Numbered from the stretch's first letter, positions 40,844 to 49,892 are shown. The stretch is DNA of 64,000 nucleotides from G958296245 sp963664035 (GCA_963664035.2 OY760867.2:620001-684000); one strand, 5' to 3'. Notes: generated by a model from the letters alone, not told the origin. A program made the numbers and translations.

Positions 40844-41212
40844 ATGAATCGAGATGGCCAGGAAACTAGGCAACACGCCCTGGCGGCCCGTGAGTTCCTG
40901 GAGGCGGCGGACCGGGAATTTGCCATGGGGGACAAGCTCCAGGGTTCCGAGAAGCTGTGGGGCGCGGCGTGCCAGGCCGTGATCGCCATAGCTCAGCAGC
41001 GAGGGTGGCCGCACAATAGCCACAGCGCGATGAAGGACTCGGTCACCAGGCTGGCGAAGGAACACGACGACCCGGCGCTACAGGCCGGCTACGCGGTCGC
41101 CGAAAAGCTCCACGCGAACTTCTACCACGGATTCATGGAGGACTACCAGCTGATAGTGGACAGCGCGTTGGTGCGCCGCTTCGTCGAACGGGCGCTGGAC
41201 CTGGCCGCCTAG
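40844..41212 (+). CDS. PaREP1/HEPN-like helical protein
   Basis: 122-aa all-helical protein. GDKLQGSEKLWGAACQAVIA followed by HNSHSAMKDSVTRLA and KLHANFYHGFM resembles the PaREP1-type HEPN-related family known from archaea and some bacteria. The strict R-x4-6-H nuclease motif is not clear. ATG 40844 has GAGGT five nt upstream; an earlier ATG at 40823 lacks a site. It stands between the Eis-like gene and the convergent SDR. Function unknown. Confidence 0.6.
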   Translation: MNRDGQETRQHALAAREFLEAADREFAMGDKLQGSEKLWGAACQAVIAIAQQRGWPHNSHSAMKDSVTRLAKEHDDPALQAGYAVAEKLHANFYHGFMEDYQLIVDSALVRRFVERALDLAA

Positions 41213-41220
41213 CGCCTGCG

Positions 41221-42021
41221 CTAGTAGTATATCGACTTGCCCTGGCCGCCTCCGGCCGCGACCACGTCGCCGTTGACCGCAACCGACTTCGGCGACGCCA
41301 GGAACGCGACGACGTAGGCCACCTCCCTCGCGTCGATGATGCGGCCCAGCGGGTTCGCCGCCCTCATCCCGCGCTCGATCTCCTCCTCCGAGACCCCCTG
41401 CGTCTCGGCGCGCCACGCGATGGTGGCCGGGGTCGCCTCGGTCCGGGTGTAGCCCGGATGCACCACCGTGACGCTGATGCCGTACTGACCGAGCTCTTCG
41501 GCCAGGTTCTTGGTCATGGCGACGACGGCGACGTTGCGCATCCCGCCGATCAGCGAGCCGGCTGTCCTGGAGCCGAGGCCGCTGATGTTGATGATGCGCC
41601 CCCAGCCGCGCTCCGCCATGTACGGAAAAACCTCCCGGGCGCACCTGACGTAACCCATCGTCTTGACGTTCATGTCGGCCCAGAAGTGCTCGTCGGTGAA
41701 CTCGGACAGGCCCGTCTCCGGGCCCTGCCCCAGGGGCCGCGCCGCGCTGTTCACCAGGATGTCCACGCGCCCCAGCGACTCCGCGGCGCGCTCGACCATC
41801 GCTCGGACCGAGGCGTCGTCGCCCGTGTCGGCGGCGATGGGCACGATGCGCCGGCCCGTCTCCGCGGCAAGCTCCGCCGCCGTCTCGTCCAGCGCCTCCT
41901 GCCCCCGCGCGACTATGGCGACGTCCACGCCCTCCAGCCCCAGCTCCCGCGCTACCGCCTTGCCTATGCCGCGGCTGCCTCCGGTGACGATCGCCGCCTT
42001 GCCTTCCAGCTCCAGGTCCAT
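41221..42021 (-). CDS. SDR-family protein with altered active site
   Basis: 266-aa short-chain dehydrogenase fold: cofactor motif VTGGSRGIGKAVA near residue 12 and ILVNSAARP. The family's YxxxK is replaced: the segment aligning with YxASKAAVxxMTK reads GGMRNVAVVAMTK, so both the catalytic tyrosine and lysine are absent. The serine strand reads INISGLGSRT. The ending GGGQGKSIYY is also unusual. ATG 42021 gives the normal N-terminus. Probably a non-canonical or non-catalytic SDR; substrate unknown. Confidence 0.82.
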   Translation of the reverse strand: MDLELEGKAAIVTGGSRGIGKAVARELGLEGVDVAIVARGQEALDETAAELAAETGRRIVPIAADTGDDASVRAMVERAAESLGRVDILVNSAARPLGQGPETGLSEFTDEHFWADMNVKTMGYVRCAREVFPYMAERGWGRIINISGLGSRTAGSLIGGMRNVAVVAMTKNLAEELGQYGISVTVVHPGYTRTEATPATIAWRAETQGVSEEEIERGMRAANPLGRIIDAREVAYVVAFLASPKSVAVNGDVVAAGGGQGKSIYY

Positions 42022-42152
42022 CGATTCTTCTCCCGCGTGCAGCAGTCGGACAGCCCGCAGTATAGCACCCCCGGAGAATGTCGCCGCGGGCCGGATGTGC
42101 GATAATCCACCGCGCCCCACGGCAGACGTGGAACGACGGAAGGAGCCGCCAG

Positions 42153-43064
42153 ATGACAAGCCGGGAAGAAGTGCGAGAGAAGCTGACAGGCCCCATAGCG
42201 TCGCTGACGACGCCGTTCACGCGGGACGGGGAGATCGACTATCCCGGCCTCCGCAAGCTCATAGACGGCAACCTGGAGGGAGGCAGCAACTCGTCGCTGC
42301 TCACCTACGGCGACAGCCTCTTTTCCCTCATGACCGACGACGAGATCGCCGAGGTGACCAGGGTGGTCGGCGAGCGCACCGGCAACCGCGGCCTCACCGT
42401 CGCCGCCGACGGCGGCTGGTGGATGGGCAAGACGGTGGAGTTCGCTCGGTACTGCCGGGAGGTGGGCGTGGACGTGCTGATGGTGAAGCCGCCCATCTGG
42501 GGGGCGTCCGGCACCGTGGAGACCTCGGTGGAGCACTACGCCGCCGTTGCGGCCGAGATCCCGGTGATGCTGGTGACCAACATATGGGCCAACGACACCG
42601 CCAAGGGCCTCAGGACGGTCGAGGTCCTTCTCGACAGGGTCGACGGCATCGTGGCCATCAAGGACGACATCCTTGGCGAGTTCGTGCGCAAGATGACGGC
42701 CATGGCCCGGGACGAGTGGGCGGTATTCTCCGGCGGCCAGAAGCAGAACCACCTGGACATAGTCCACTACGGCGCCGTGGGCTACATGTCGACCTTCGTG
42801 TCGTTCTACCCCGCGGTGACCCACCGGTACTGGAGCGCCGTAGAGGCCAAGGACTGGGGAGCCGCCGCGAAGGTCATCGAGGAGGACGACTGGCCGTTCT
42901 TCTCCTACATATCCGGCCTGCAGGGCGGCTTCGACGCCGGGATGCACGGCATACTGGAGCTATACGGCGTCGCCGGCCGCTGGCGGCGCACGCCCTACTA
43001 CAGCCTGGACGACGAGGAGATGGAGAATCTCAAGGCGTTCTGCCAGTCCCACGGCTGGCTGTAA
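42153..43064 (+). CDS. Dihydrodipicolinate synthase/NAL-family aldolase
   Basis: 303-aa class I aldolase-fold protein. The start LTGPIASLTTPFTRDGEIDY and the GSNSSLLTYGDS-like loop are typical of DapA/N-acetylneuraminate lyase/KDG aldolase relatives. The Schiff-base lysine is probably in GIVAIKDDI near residue 168. AAGGAG precedes ATG 42153. In this setting (lactonase, dehydrogenases) a sugar-acid aldolase or dehydratase is more likely than lysine synthesis; that is inference. Confidence 0.85.
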   Translation: MTSREEVREKLTGPIASLTTPFTRDGEIDYPGLRKLIDGNLEGGSNSSLLTYGDSLFSLMTDDEIAEVTRVVGERTGNRGLTVAADGGWWMGKTVEFARYCREVGVDVLMVKPPIWGASGTVETSVEHYAAVAAEIPVMLVTNIWANDTAKGLRTVEVLLDRVDGIVAIKDDILGEFVRKMTAMARDEWAVFSGGQKQNHLDIVHYGAVGYMSTFVSFYPAVTHRYWSAVEAKDWGAAAKVIEEDDWPFFSYISGLQGGFDAGMHGILELYGVAGRWRRTPYYSLDDEEMENLKAFCQSHGWL

Positions 43065-43105
43065 AGCCCTGCCCGGCCCTCGCCCGGCGGGGGCAGGAGG
43101 AGCCA

Positions 43106-44140
43106 ATGGCCCCCTACTTCGTCTACGTAACCCTGTCCGGCGACGACAAGATCGCCGTCTACGCCATGGACAGGGAATCGGGCACGCTGGACCCGGTCGA
43201 CCTCGTCCCGGTCCCGGGCCTACCCGCGCCCCTCGCGCTCCACCCGAGCCGCAGGTTCCTCTACGCGGGCCGGCGCGGCGACCTGGAGATTTCCGCATTC
43301 GAGGTCGACGGCGCATCGGGCGGCCTATCCCACGTCGGCTCCGTCCCGCTCGAGTCCGACCCCTGCTACCTCGCGACCGACCGCGGAGGCGGCTACCTAT
43401 TCTCGGCCTACTACGCCGCCGGCGGAATCGGGGTACACCGCATCCGGGGGGACGGCGGGCTGGAAAGCGACCCGGTGGAGTGGCGCTCCACCGCTCCCGG
43501 GGCGCACTCGATGCAGGCGGACCCCTCGAACCGGTTCGTCTTCGTCCCCCACATAGCCGCCCTGTCGAACGACGGCGACGGACTCAACGCCATCCTCCAG
43601 TTCAGGTTCGACCAGGAGACCGGCGGGCTCATCCCCAACTCTCCCGATCGGGCAGCGCCTGGCGCGAGATTGGGCCCCAGGCACTTCTGCTTCCATCCCA
43701 CGCTGGACGTGCTCTACTTCTCCGACGAGCAGGGAAACAGCGTCACCTCCTACGGCCTCGACACGGCCCGCGGGACGCTCACGCCCCTTCGGACCGTGTC
43801 CACGCTGCCGGAGGGGACCGCCGTCTCCAACACGTGCGCCCAGATACGGATTTCGCCGACCGGGCGGATGCTCTACGCGCCGAACCGGGGGCACGACACC
43901 ATCGCCTGCTTCTCCGTGGACGCCGAGGGCCGCCTGGAGCGGACCGCAAACGTGCCGACGGAGCCGACGCCGCGCGCCTTCAGCCTGGACCCTACTGGAA
44001 AGTTCCTGCTGGCCGCCGGCCTGGACTCCGGCAGGATCGCTGCCTACCGCGCGGACGAGGCCGCCGGAAGCCTTGAGCCGGTCGCGGCGTACGACGCGGG
44101 CCCGCAGCCCATGTGGGTCCTCATAGCAGACCTTTCGTGA
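43106..44140 (+). CDS. Lactonase family protein (6-phosphogluconolactonase-like beta-propeller)
   Basis: 344-aa seven-bladed propeller of the PF10282 lactonase family, similar to YbhE/Pgl and carboxy-muconate cyclases. Blade motifs include ALHPSRRFLYAG, SMQADPSNRFVFVPH, RHFCFHPTLDVLYF and IRISPTGRMLYAPNRGHDTI. It would hydrolyse a sugar lactone to the acid, giving the substrate for the upstream aldolase-type enzyme. AGGAGG lies just before the ATG at 43106. Confidence 0.88.
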   Translation: MAPYFVYVTLSGDDKIAVYAMDRESGTLDPVDLVPVPGLPAPLALHPSRRFLYAGRRGDLEISAFEVDGASGGLSHVGSVPLESDPCYLATDRGGGYLFSAYYAAGGIGVHRIRGDGGLESDPVEWRSTAPGAHSMQADPSNRFVFVPHIAALSNDGDGLNAILQFRFDQETGGLIPNSPDRAAPGARLGPRHFCFHPTLDVLYFSDEQGNSVTSYGLDTARGTLTPLRTVSTLPEGTAVSNTCAQIRISPTGRMLYAPNRGHDTIACFSVDAEGRLERTANVPTEPTPRAFSLDPTGKFLLAAGLDSGRIAAYRADEAAGSLEPVAAYDAGPQPMWVLIADLS

Positions 44141-44151
44141 AAGGAAGCGAC

Positions 44152-45246
44152 ATGACTACCGTGGCATACCCAACCTGGGACGAGATGATGATGGCGTGGG
44201 AGGAGTTCATAAAGTGCTGCTTCGGGGCCGAGTGGACGGCGCCGATGATGGGCCCGGAGATGCCCACCTTCATGGGCCGGCCCCACGCCAAGAGCCGTGA
44301 GGACCTCGAGGGCGCGGACGCCGTCATAATCGGCGCGCCGTACGTCGCCACCGACACCGACAAGTACGCCGGCGTAGACCGCAACGAGTGGCTGGCGGCC
44401 CCGCGCCGCGTCAGGCAGCAGTCCATCAGGTACCAGTCCGGCTACATCCAGGACTTCGACCTCGACGTCTTCGACCACCTCAAGGTCGTGGACTACGGCG
44501 ACGCGGCGATACCCCCGGAGGTCATGCGGGTGCAGTCGGCGGAGAACATCCTGCGGGCGCAGGCCGCGGTGGAGGAGAAGGTCGGCCACGCCATCGACGC
44601 GGGCGCCGTGCCCGTCGTCATAGGCCAGAACTCGCCCTGCAGCTCCTACGCCATAGCCAAGCCCATCGCGGAGCGCACCCAGGGCAACGTCGGCTGCGTC
44701 AGCCTGGACACGCACTGGGACTCGCAGCCGCTCGACCTTCTCAGCGGCGATCCCCGCATCGCCGGCTCCGGGAGCTGGAAGTACAAGATGTACGAGTTCC
44801 ACGACAACATGCACCCCCGGCACCTAGTCGAGATCGGGGAGCGCGGCATGTTGGAGCAGAAGGAGACGGTGCGCCGGTACCTGCGAGACGGGGCCAGGTT
44901 CATCTCCACCTGGGAGGTGCGGACGAGCCTCGGCATCGAGGGCGTGGTCGCAGAGCTCGACCGCGCCTACGACGGCACGGACGCCGTGTACGCCCACTTC
45001 GACATGGACGTGATGGGCGGCGCCGGCCCCTCGCCCGGCGACCTGCTGGGCGAGGCCGCCGAGCCGATAGCGCTCACCGACTACGAGGTCATCCGCATCG
45101 CCCACGAGGTCGGCAGGCGCGGCCTTTCCGGGCTGTCGTTCATCTGCATCCCGCCGGGCTCCGCGCTGGGGTACCGGGTCATCGTCTACGTGATCATGTA
45201 CATGCTCGCCGGGCTGGCCATGAGAAAGACCGGCAGGGGAGCATAG
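44152..45246 (+). CDS. Agmatinase/arginase-family ureohydrolase-like protein
   Basis: 364-aa protein with the ureohydrolase fold. Two of three metal motifs are present: LDTHWDSQP (the DAHxD motif) near residue 188 and HFDMDVMGG (the DxDxxD region) near 283. The first motif GGDHS is replaced by IGQNSPCS near 164, removing one manganese ligand. Known relatives hydrolyse agmatine, arginine or guanidino acids. The changed site suggests a different metal stoichiometry or substrate. It starts 11 bp after the lactonase stop, so co-transcribed. Confidence 0.82.
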   Translation: MTTVAYPTWDEMMMAWEEFIKCCFGAEWTAPMMGPEMPTFMGRPHAKSREDLEGADAVIIGAPYVATDTDKYAGVDRNEWLAAPRRVRQQSIRYQSGYIQDFDLDVFDHLKVVDYGDAAIPPEVMRVQSAENILRAQAAVEEKVGHAIDAGAVPVVIGQNSPCSSYAIAKPIAERTQGNVGCVSLDTHWDSQPLDLLSGDPRIAGSGSWKYKMYEFHDNMHPRHLVEIGERGMLEQKETVRRYLRDGARFISTWEVRTSLGIEGVVAELDRAYDGTDAVYAHFDMDVMGGAGPSPGDLLGEAAEPIALTDYEVIRIAHEVGRRGLSGLSFICIPPGSALGYRVIVYVIMYMLAGLAMRKTGRGA

Positions 45247-45291
45247 CCGCCCGAGGCGCGGAGCTCGGGACGCAATCCAGGGGGTGCTCAG

Positions 45292-46095
45292 TTGGGGAAC
45301 CGTCTCAAGGACAAGGTAGCGATCGTGACAGGGGCCGGCTCCGTGGGGCCGGGCATAGGCAACGGCAAGGCAGCGGCCGTCCTGTTCGCCAGGGAGGGTG
45401 CCAGCGTGCTGCTCGTGGACTACGGCCTCGAGGCCGCCGAGGAGACACGCAGGCTGATAGACGGCGAGGGCGGCGCGTCCCGGACCTTCAGGGCCGACGT
45501 GAGCAGGTCGGACGACTGCGACGCCATGGTGGAGGAGTGCGTACGCGCCTTCGGCAGGATCGACGTCCTGCACAACAACGTGGGCATAGAGATACCCGGC
45601 GGCATCGAGGAGATCTCGGAGGACGACTGGGACCGGACGCTGGACGTCAACCTCAAGAGCGTCTTCCTGGCCTGCAAGCACGCCCTCCCGCACATGGTAA
45701 GGCAGGGCGGCGGCTCCATAGTCAACATATCGTCGATCAACGGCATCAGGACGCTGCCCGCCCTCTCCGGCGCGTACGGCGCCTCCAAGGCCGGCATGAT
45801 CGCCCTCACCCGCGAGATAGCCGTCGAGTACGCCCCCAAGGGCGTCAGGGCCAACGCCATCCTCCCCGGCATGATGAGGACGCCATTCGTCGAAGCGTCC
45901 CTCACGAACGCCTGGGGCGGCGACGTAGAGGAGATGATGCGGCTCCGCGACGCGATGGTGCCCATCGGCAGGCAGGGCGAGTCCTGGGACGTCGCCCACG
46001 CCGCGCTCTTCCTCGCGTCCGACGATGCCAAGTACGTAACCGGAGCTACGCTGGTCGTGGACGGCGCCCTCACGAGCGCGGTCAAGACGTCCTGA
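45292..46095 (+). CDS. SDR-family oxidoreductase
   Basis: 267-aa classical short-chain dehydrogenase with VTGAGSVGPGIGNGKA near residue 13 (a longer-than-usual glycine loop), the NNVG motif, the serine in VNISSINGI, and the catalytic pair in YGASKAG near residue 163. The C-terminus YVTGATLVVDGAL is typical. The start is TTG at 45292. It is probably an NAD(P)-dependent sugar- or hydroxy-acid dehydrogenase of the local catabolic cluster. Confidence 0.9.
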   Translation: MGNRLKDKVAIVTGAGSVGPGIGNGKAAAVLFAREGASVLLVDYGLEAAEETRRLIDGEGGASRTFRADVSRSDDCDAMVEECVRAFGRIDVLHNNVGIEIPGGIEEISEDDWDRTLDVNLKSVFLACKHALPHMVRQGGGSIVNISSINGIRTLPALSGAYGASKAGMIALTREIAVEYAPKGVRANAILPGMMRTPFVEASLTNAWGGDVEEMMRLRDAMVPIGRQGESWDVAHAALFLASDDAKYVTGATLVVDGALTSAVKTS

Positions 46096-46144
46096 CGCCG
46101 CGCCCACGGCGGGACGGTCGCTTCGGAGCAATGGAGGTCTAGCT

Positions 46145-47659
46145 TTGCCATACGCACCCTACGATCTGAGAGGCCGCAAGCACGTCTTCGTCGACTGGGA
46201 CATCATCGAGCCCGGCTACGGCGTCGCCTGGGGCGGCGGACGCGGCGGAGGCTGGGAGATGCCCCACGGCGTCCGCATTTCCGCCCACAGCCCACGCATC
46301 GACCCCGAGCCCCTCATCAGGCCGGAGCACCCGTGGGAAGACTGGATATCCGGCATGACGACCGTATTCGAGGACGACGGCCTGTTCAGGCTCTACTACC
46401 CCGCCTACACGGGCGCCGTCGACCAACGGGACCCCGAGGCGCGCCGCCGCGCCACCGAGGAGTCCGACTTCGTCGTGCCCTGGGAGACCCAGGTCATGGC
46501 GTACGCCGAGTCCGAGGACGGCGTGAATTGGCGCAAGCCCACCGTCGGCGCGGTCGAGTTCGGCGGCTCCATGGACAACAACATCGTCTTCCACACCACC
46601 GGCACCGTCTTCAAGGACCCGAGCGCCCCCGCCTCGGAGCGGTACAAGCTCATCTACCAGAACAAGGAGGGCGGAGGAGACCAGGTCCTCGGCGCCGTCT
46701 CCCCCGACGGACTCCGGTTCACGAAGCTGCCGGAGCCCCTGCTGGACGGCTACGTCAGCGACACCCAGATAGTCGCCAGGTTCGACCCCGCGAAGGGCCG
46801 CTACGTCGGCTACTTCAGGGGATGGGACAGGCACGAGCACGGCAGGATCCACGGCAGGCGGCGGATCGCCTACGCCGAGACCGACTCCTTCGAGAAGTGG
46901 CCGACGCCGAGGCAGATCGTCTGGCCGCAGGCGCAGGACGGCCCCGACGCCGACATATACACCAACGCCTACGCCCCCTGGCCCGACGGCGGAAACGCCC
47001 ACCTCGCCTTCCCCGTCTTCTACGAGCGCCGGCTGGACATATCCGACCTCCACGTGATGACGAGCCGCGACGGCGTCCACTGGGAGCGCCACCGGCCCGG
47101 CCCCATCGTCCCCAGGATGGAACCGGGCACGAGCGGCAACCCCGGCCTCGACTGGCACGCGGGTCTCTACGCGGGCTGCGGCCTCGTGAGCTTTCGCCCC
47201 GACGAGCACTCGCTCATCATCAGCCCCTCCTCCACCTCGCACAACAACCTGCTCGGCATGAGGGAATCGCACCTCCAGGACGTATACAGCGACCTCGGCT
47301 ACATATGCCGCGCGACCTGGCGCAAGGACGGCTTCACCTCGCTGGAGGCCGAGACCGTCGGCGCCTGCGCCACCTACCCGCTGCTCTTCACCGGCAGCAA
47401 GCTCCGCGTCAACGCCTGGACCCGCTTCCGCGGCGAGATACGCGTCGAGGTGGCCGACGCCTCGATCGAGACCCGCCCAAGGCCGGCGGAGCCGATACCC
47501 GGCCGCACGATGGACGACTGCGACCCCATCACCGGCGACGTCCTCGACGGCGTGGTCACCTGGAACGGCGAGTCCGACCTCTCCCCATGGTCCGGCAGAC
47601 CCGTCCGCCTGCGCCTCCAAATGACCCGCGCCAGGCTCCACTCGCTCATGTTCACATAG
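46145..47659 (+). CDS. Predicted five-bladed propeller glycoside hydrolase (GH32/GH43-like)
   Basis: 504-aa cytoplasmic protein without signal peptide. Repeated motifs such as TTVFEDDGLFRLYYPAY, AYAESEDGVNWRKPT and VMTSRDGVHWERHRPG are typical of GH32/43/68-like five-bladed propellers, with possible catalytic acids at the centre. A beta-sandwich-like tail (about residues 410-504) follows. Proteins of this kind process fructans, arabinans or unknown glycans; the lack of export signal suggests small intracellular substrates. The stop touches the terminal repeat of the GxxExxY cassette. Confidence 0.6.
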   Translation: MPYAPYDLRGRKHVFVDWDIIEPGYGVAWGGGRGGGWEMPHGVRISAHSPRIDPEPLIRPEHPWEDWISGMTTVFEDDGLFRLYYPAYTGAVDQRDPEARRRATEESDFVVPWETQVMAYAESEDGVNWRKPTVGAVEFGGSMDNNIVFHTTGTVFKDPSAPASERYKLIYQNKEGGGDQVLGAVSPDGLRFTKLPEPLLDGYVSDTQIVARFDPAKGRYVGYFRGWDRHEHGRIHGRRRIAYAETDSFEKWPTPRQIVWPQAQDGPDADIYTNAYAPWPDGGNAHLAFPVFYERRLDISDLHVMTSRDGVHWERHRPGPIVPRMEPGTSGNPGLDWHAGLYAGCGLVSFRPDEHSLIISPSSTSHNNLLGMRESHLQDVYSDLGYICRATWRKDGFTSLEAETVGACATYPLLFTGSKLRVNAWTRFRGEIRVEVADASIETRPRPAEPIPGRTMDDCDPITGDVLDGVVTWNGESDLSPWSGRPVRLRLQMTRARLHSLMFT

Positions 47660-47660
47660 A

Positions 47661-48101
47661 ACATGGATGGACAGGATAGGCAGGATAAGAAAGATAAGGG
47701 AATGTTGTATGGGGAGTTGACGCGCTCGATCATTGGCTGCGCCTTCGAGGTCATCAATGAACTTGGGAGCGGCTTCCTGGAATCGGTTTACGAGAGGGCC
47801 ATGATGATCGCTCTGTCCGATGCGGGACTACCGGCCGAAGCCCAAAAGCCCATTGGGATAGAATACCGCGGTAGGCAGGTCGGCGACTTCTACGCGGACA
47901 TCCTCGTCGACGATAGAGTCATAGTTGAGCTCAAGGCTGTAAAGGCTCTCGCTCCAGAGCACGAAGCCCAGGTCATCAACTACTTGAACGCCACCGGCGT
48001 CCGCGTGGGACTGCTCATCAACTTCGGCAGTTCGAAACTGGAATTCAAGCGGTTCACCCGGAGCAGAGGAGAATAATCCTGTGAATCCTGCCCATCCATG
48101 T
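47661..48101. mobile_element. GxxExxY gene cassette with terminal inverted repeats
   Basis: 441-bp unit. The left end ACATGGATGGACAGGATAGG and the inverted right end ACATGGATGGGCAGGATTCA match over about 28 bp. It contains only the GxxExxY gene and sits between two predicted glycosidase genes. No transposase is encoded. A solitary half-terminus occurs near 15013-15030. Confidence 0.6.
47702..48076 (+). CDS. GxxExxY protein
   Basis: 124-aa protein of the GxxExxY family (TIGR04256-type), named for the motif seen here as GSGFLESVYERAM near residue 23. ADILVDDRVIVELKAV resembles a PD-(D/E)XK nuclease core with D and ExK. Function is unknown; members spread in repeat-bounded units. ATG 47702 gives the conserved start MLYGELT; the ATG at 47663 lies inside the terminal repeat and would add a charged leader (DGQDRQDKKDKG). 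Confidence 0.88.
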   Translation: MLYGELTRSIIGCAFEVINELGSGFLESVYERAMMIALSDAGLPAEAQKPIGIEYRGRQVGDFYADILVDDRVIVELKAVKALAPEHEAQVINYLNATGVRVGLLINFGSSKLEFKRFTRSRGE

Positions 48102-49892
48102 AAAGTGGACCAGATAGCCGACCGGGGCCTCGAAGCCGAGCCCATCTACGTGACCGACCTGGACCGCTGCCTGCCGTCCGAGGCGCTCGCCGTCCGCCCG
48201 ACCCGCGGCCGCTGGCGCACCATGCCCTACGAGACCGAGACCTTCGGCGGCACGCTCATCGCCGCGGGCACGGAGACTCAGGCCGTCGACGTGACCTACC
48301 CCCTCGACGTCCAGGGCTGGCACGCCGTATCCATCGGCCTCCACGTCCCCTCCGGCCACGAGATCCATTGGGCCGTCAGCGCCGGGGGGCGCGACCATAT
48401 CCCCGTCGGCGTCAAGCTGACCGGCGACAGGGCCTTCACGAACCTGACCACCGTCCCGGACGGCCACCTCAAGCGCATGAACCTCGAGGAGCTCTACTGG
48501 AAGACAGCCGACCTCACGGGCCAGCAGGTCGTCTTCCACCAGGTGTCCCGGAGGGTGGCCCCCGGCGACGCGCCGGGCTCCGTCGAGTGCTCTCCGGCCC
48601 GCATCGCCTATATCAAGCTCGTACCCCTCTCGGACGCCGAGGTCGAAGCTCTGCTCGCCGACCGCGCGGACCCCTCGCACAAGCGCCTCTTCGCCCATAA
48701 CGACGCATTCAGCGTCTTCATGGGGTTCCGGCCCACCACCGCCGAGCAGGTGATGAGCGAGATCGAGCCGTACAGGGACACCGACTTCAGCCGCGTCTAC
48801 TGGGAGTTCGCCCACGGCGACCTCAACTACTACGACGGCAGGGTCGGGCGCACCATCGACACCGTGGACGGCCCCGACTACGGCCGCCGCGGCGACCGGC
48901 TGAGGCACGAGAGCTGGCGCATCCTACGCGAGAAGGGGATCGACCGCTTCCAGGTCGCCCTCGACTACGCCCACGAGATCGGACTGGAGTTCCACGCTGC
49001 CTACCGAATGGCGGGCTGGAAGTATCCCACGCCACTGCTGGAGTACGACTTCCTCGGCGGGCTATACGACCGCCGCCCGGACCTCCACTGCGTCGACCGT
49101 GAGGGGCGCGACGTTTCGCGCCTATCCTTCGCCTTCCCGGAGGTGCAGGACTTCATGCTGGCGATGCTCCGGGACGTGCTACGGTACGACGTCGACGGCG
49201 TATGCCTGCTCTACAACCGCCGCCCGCCCTACGTAGACCACGAGGCGCCCCTGCTCGAAAGCTTCGAGGCGAAGCACGGCCTGGACCCCCGCGACCTGGA
49301 CGAGCGCGACCCGCGCTGGCTGGAACACCGCGCCGAAGTCGTGACCGCCTTCATGCGCCGCGTGCGCGAGCAGATGGACAGGGAGTCCGAGGGCCGCCGC
49401 AAGCGCCTGGAGGTGACCGCCTGCGTGCTCGGCAAGGAGGAGGACAACCTCTACTTCGGCCTGGACGTCGCGGCCTGGGCAAGGGAGGGGCTGGTCGATA
49501 CCGTCGCGCCCTACAGCCCCGCGCCCCTCGCCATGCCGGTTGCCACCGACACCTGGAGCGGGCCCGACGAGGTCGCCCCCTTCGTCGAGGCCGTCCGGGG
49601 CGCCGACTGCAAGCTCGCCGTCAACCTGATGCCCAGGTGGATGAGCCCGGAGCGCTACCGCCGCATGGCCGACATGGTCTACGAAGCCGGCGCCGAGCGC
49701 CTCTTCTTCTGGGACTGCGAGGGCCCGCACGGAAGGGCCAACTACCAGGGCCTCTGGAACGCCCTCAGGCGCCTCGGACACCGCGAGGAGATACGCGCCT
49801 GGATGGAGGCGGGGCAGCCCGCCCTCGGCCCGAACCGCGTCCCCCTCCGCACCATGGACGGCTGGAACATGAGCACCATAGCCCCAGGCTGA
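48081..49892 (+). CDS. Predicted TIM-barrel glycosidase-like protein (GHL-type)
   Basis: 603-aa protein. The N-terminal ~190 residues look like a beta-sandwich (DVQGWHAVSIGLHVPSGHEI); the rest resembles TIM-barrel GHL6/GHL10-like hydrolases: FSRVYWEFAHGDLNYYD, LDYAHEIGLEFHAAYRMAGW, and DVDGVCLLYNRRPP. Catalytic residues cannot be assigned. The first ~7 codons from GTG 48081 lie in the terminal repeat of the cassette, so the natural start may have been displaced; a start at GTG 48105 is possible. It probably acts with the upstream propeller hydrolase on a saccharide. Confidence 0.6.
   Translation: MNPAHPCKVDQIADRGLEAEPIYVTDLDRCLPSEALAVRPTRGRWRTMPYETETFGGTLIAAGTETQAVDVTYPLDVQGWHAVSIGLHVPSGHEIHWAVSAGGRDHIPVGVKLTGDRAFTNLTTVPDGHLKRMNLEELYWKTADLTGQQVVFHQVSRRVAPGDAPGSVECSPARIAYIKLVPLSDAEVEALLADRADPSHKRLFAHNDAFSVFMGFRPTTAEQVMSEIEPYRDTDFSRVYWEFAHGDLNYYDGRVGRTIDTVDGPDYGRRGDRLRHESWRILREKGIDRFQVALDYAHEIGLEFHAAYRMAGWKYPTPLLEYDFLGGLYDRRPDLHCVDREGRDVSRLSFAFPEVQDFMLAMLRDVLRYDVDGVCLLYNRRPPYVDHEAPLLESFEAKHGLDPRDLDERDPRWLEHRAEVVTAFMRRVREQMDRESEGRRKRLEVTACVLGKEEDNLYFGLDVAAWAREGLVDTVAPYSPAPLAMPVATDTWSGPDEVAPFVEAVRGADCKLAVNLMPRWMSPERYRRMADMVYEAGAERLFFWDCEGPHGRANYQGLWNALRRLGHREEIRAWMEAGQPALGPNRVPLRTMDGWNMSTIAPG

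Noticed and set aside
41663..43105. N-terminal extension of the lactonase into one long plus-strand protein
   Set aside because: The upstream part is antisense to the SDR and out of frame with the aldolase gene; AGGAGG before ATG 43106 marks the true start.
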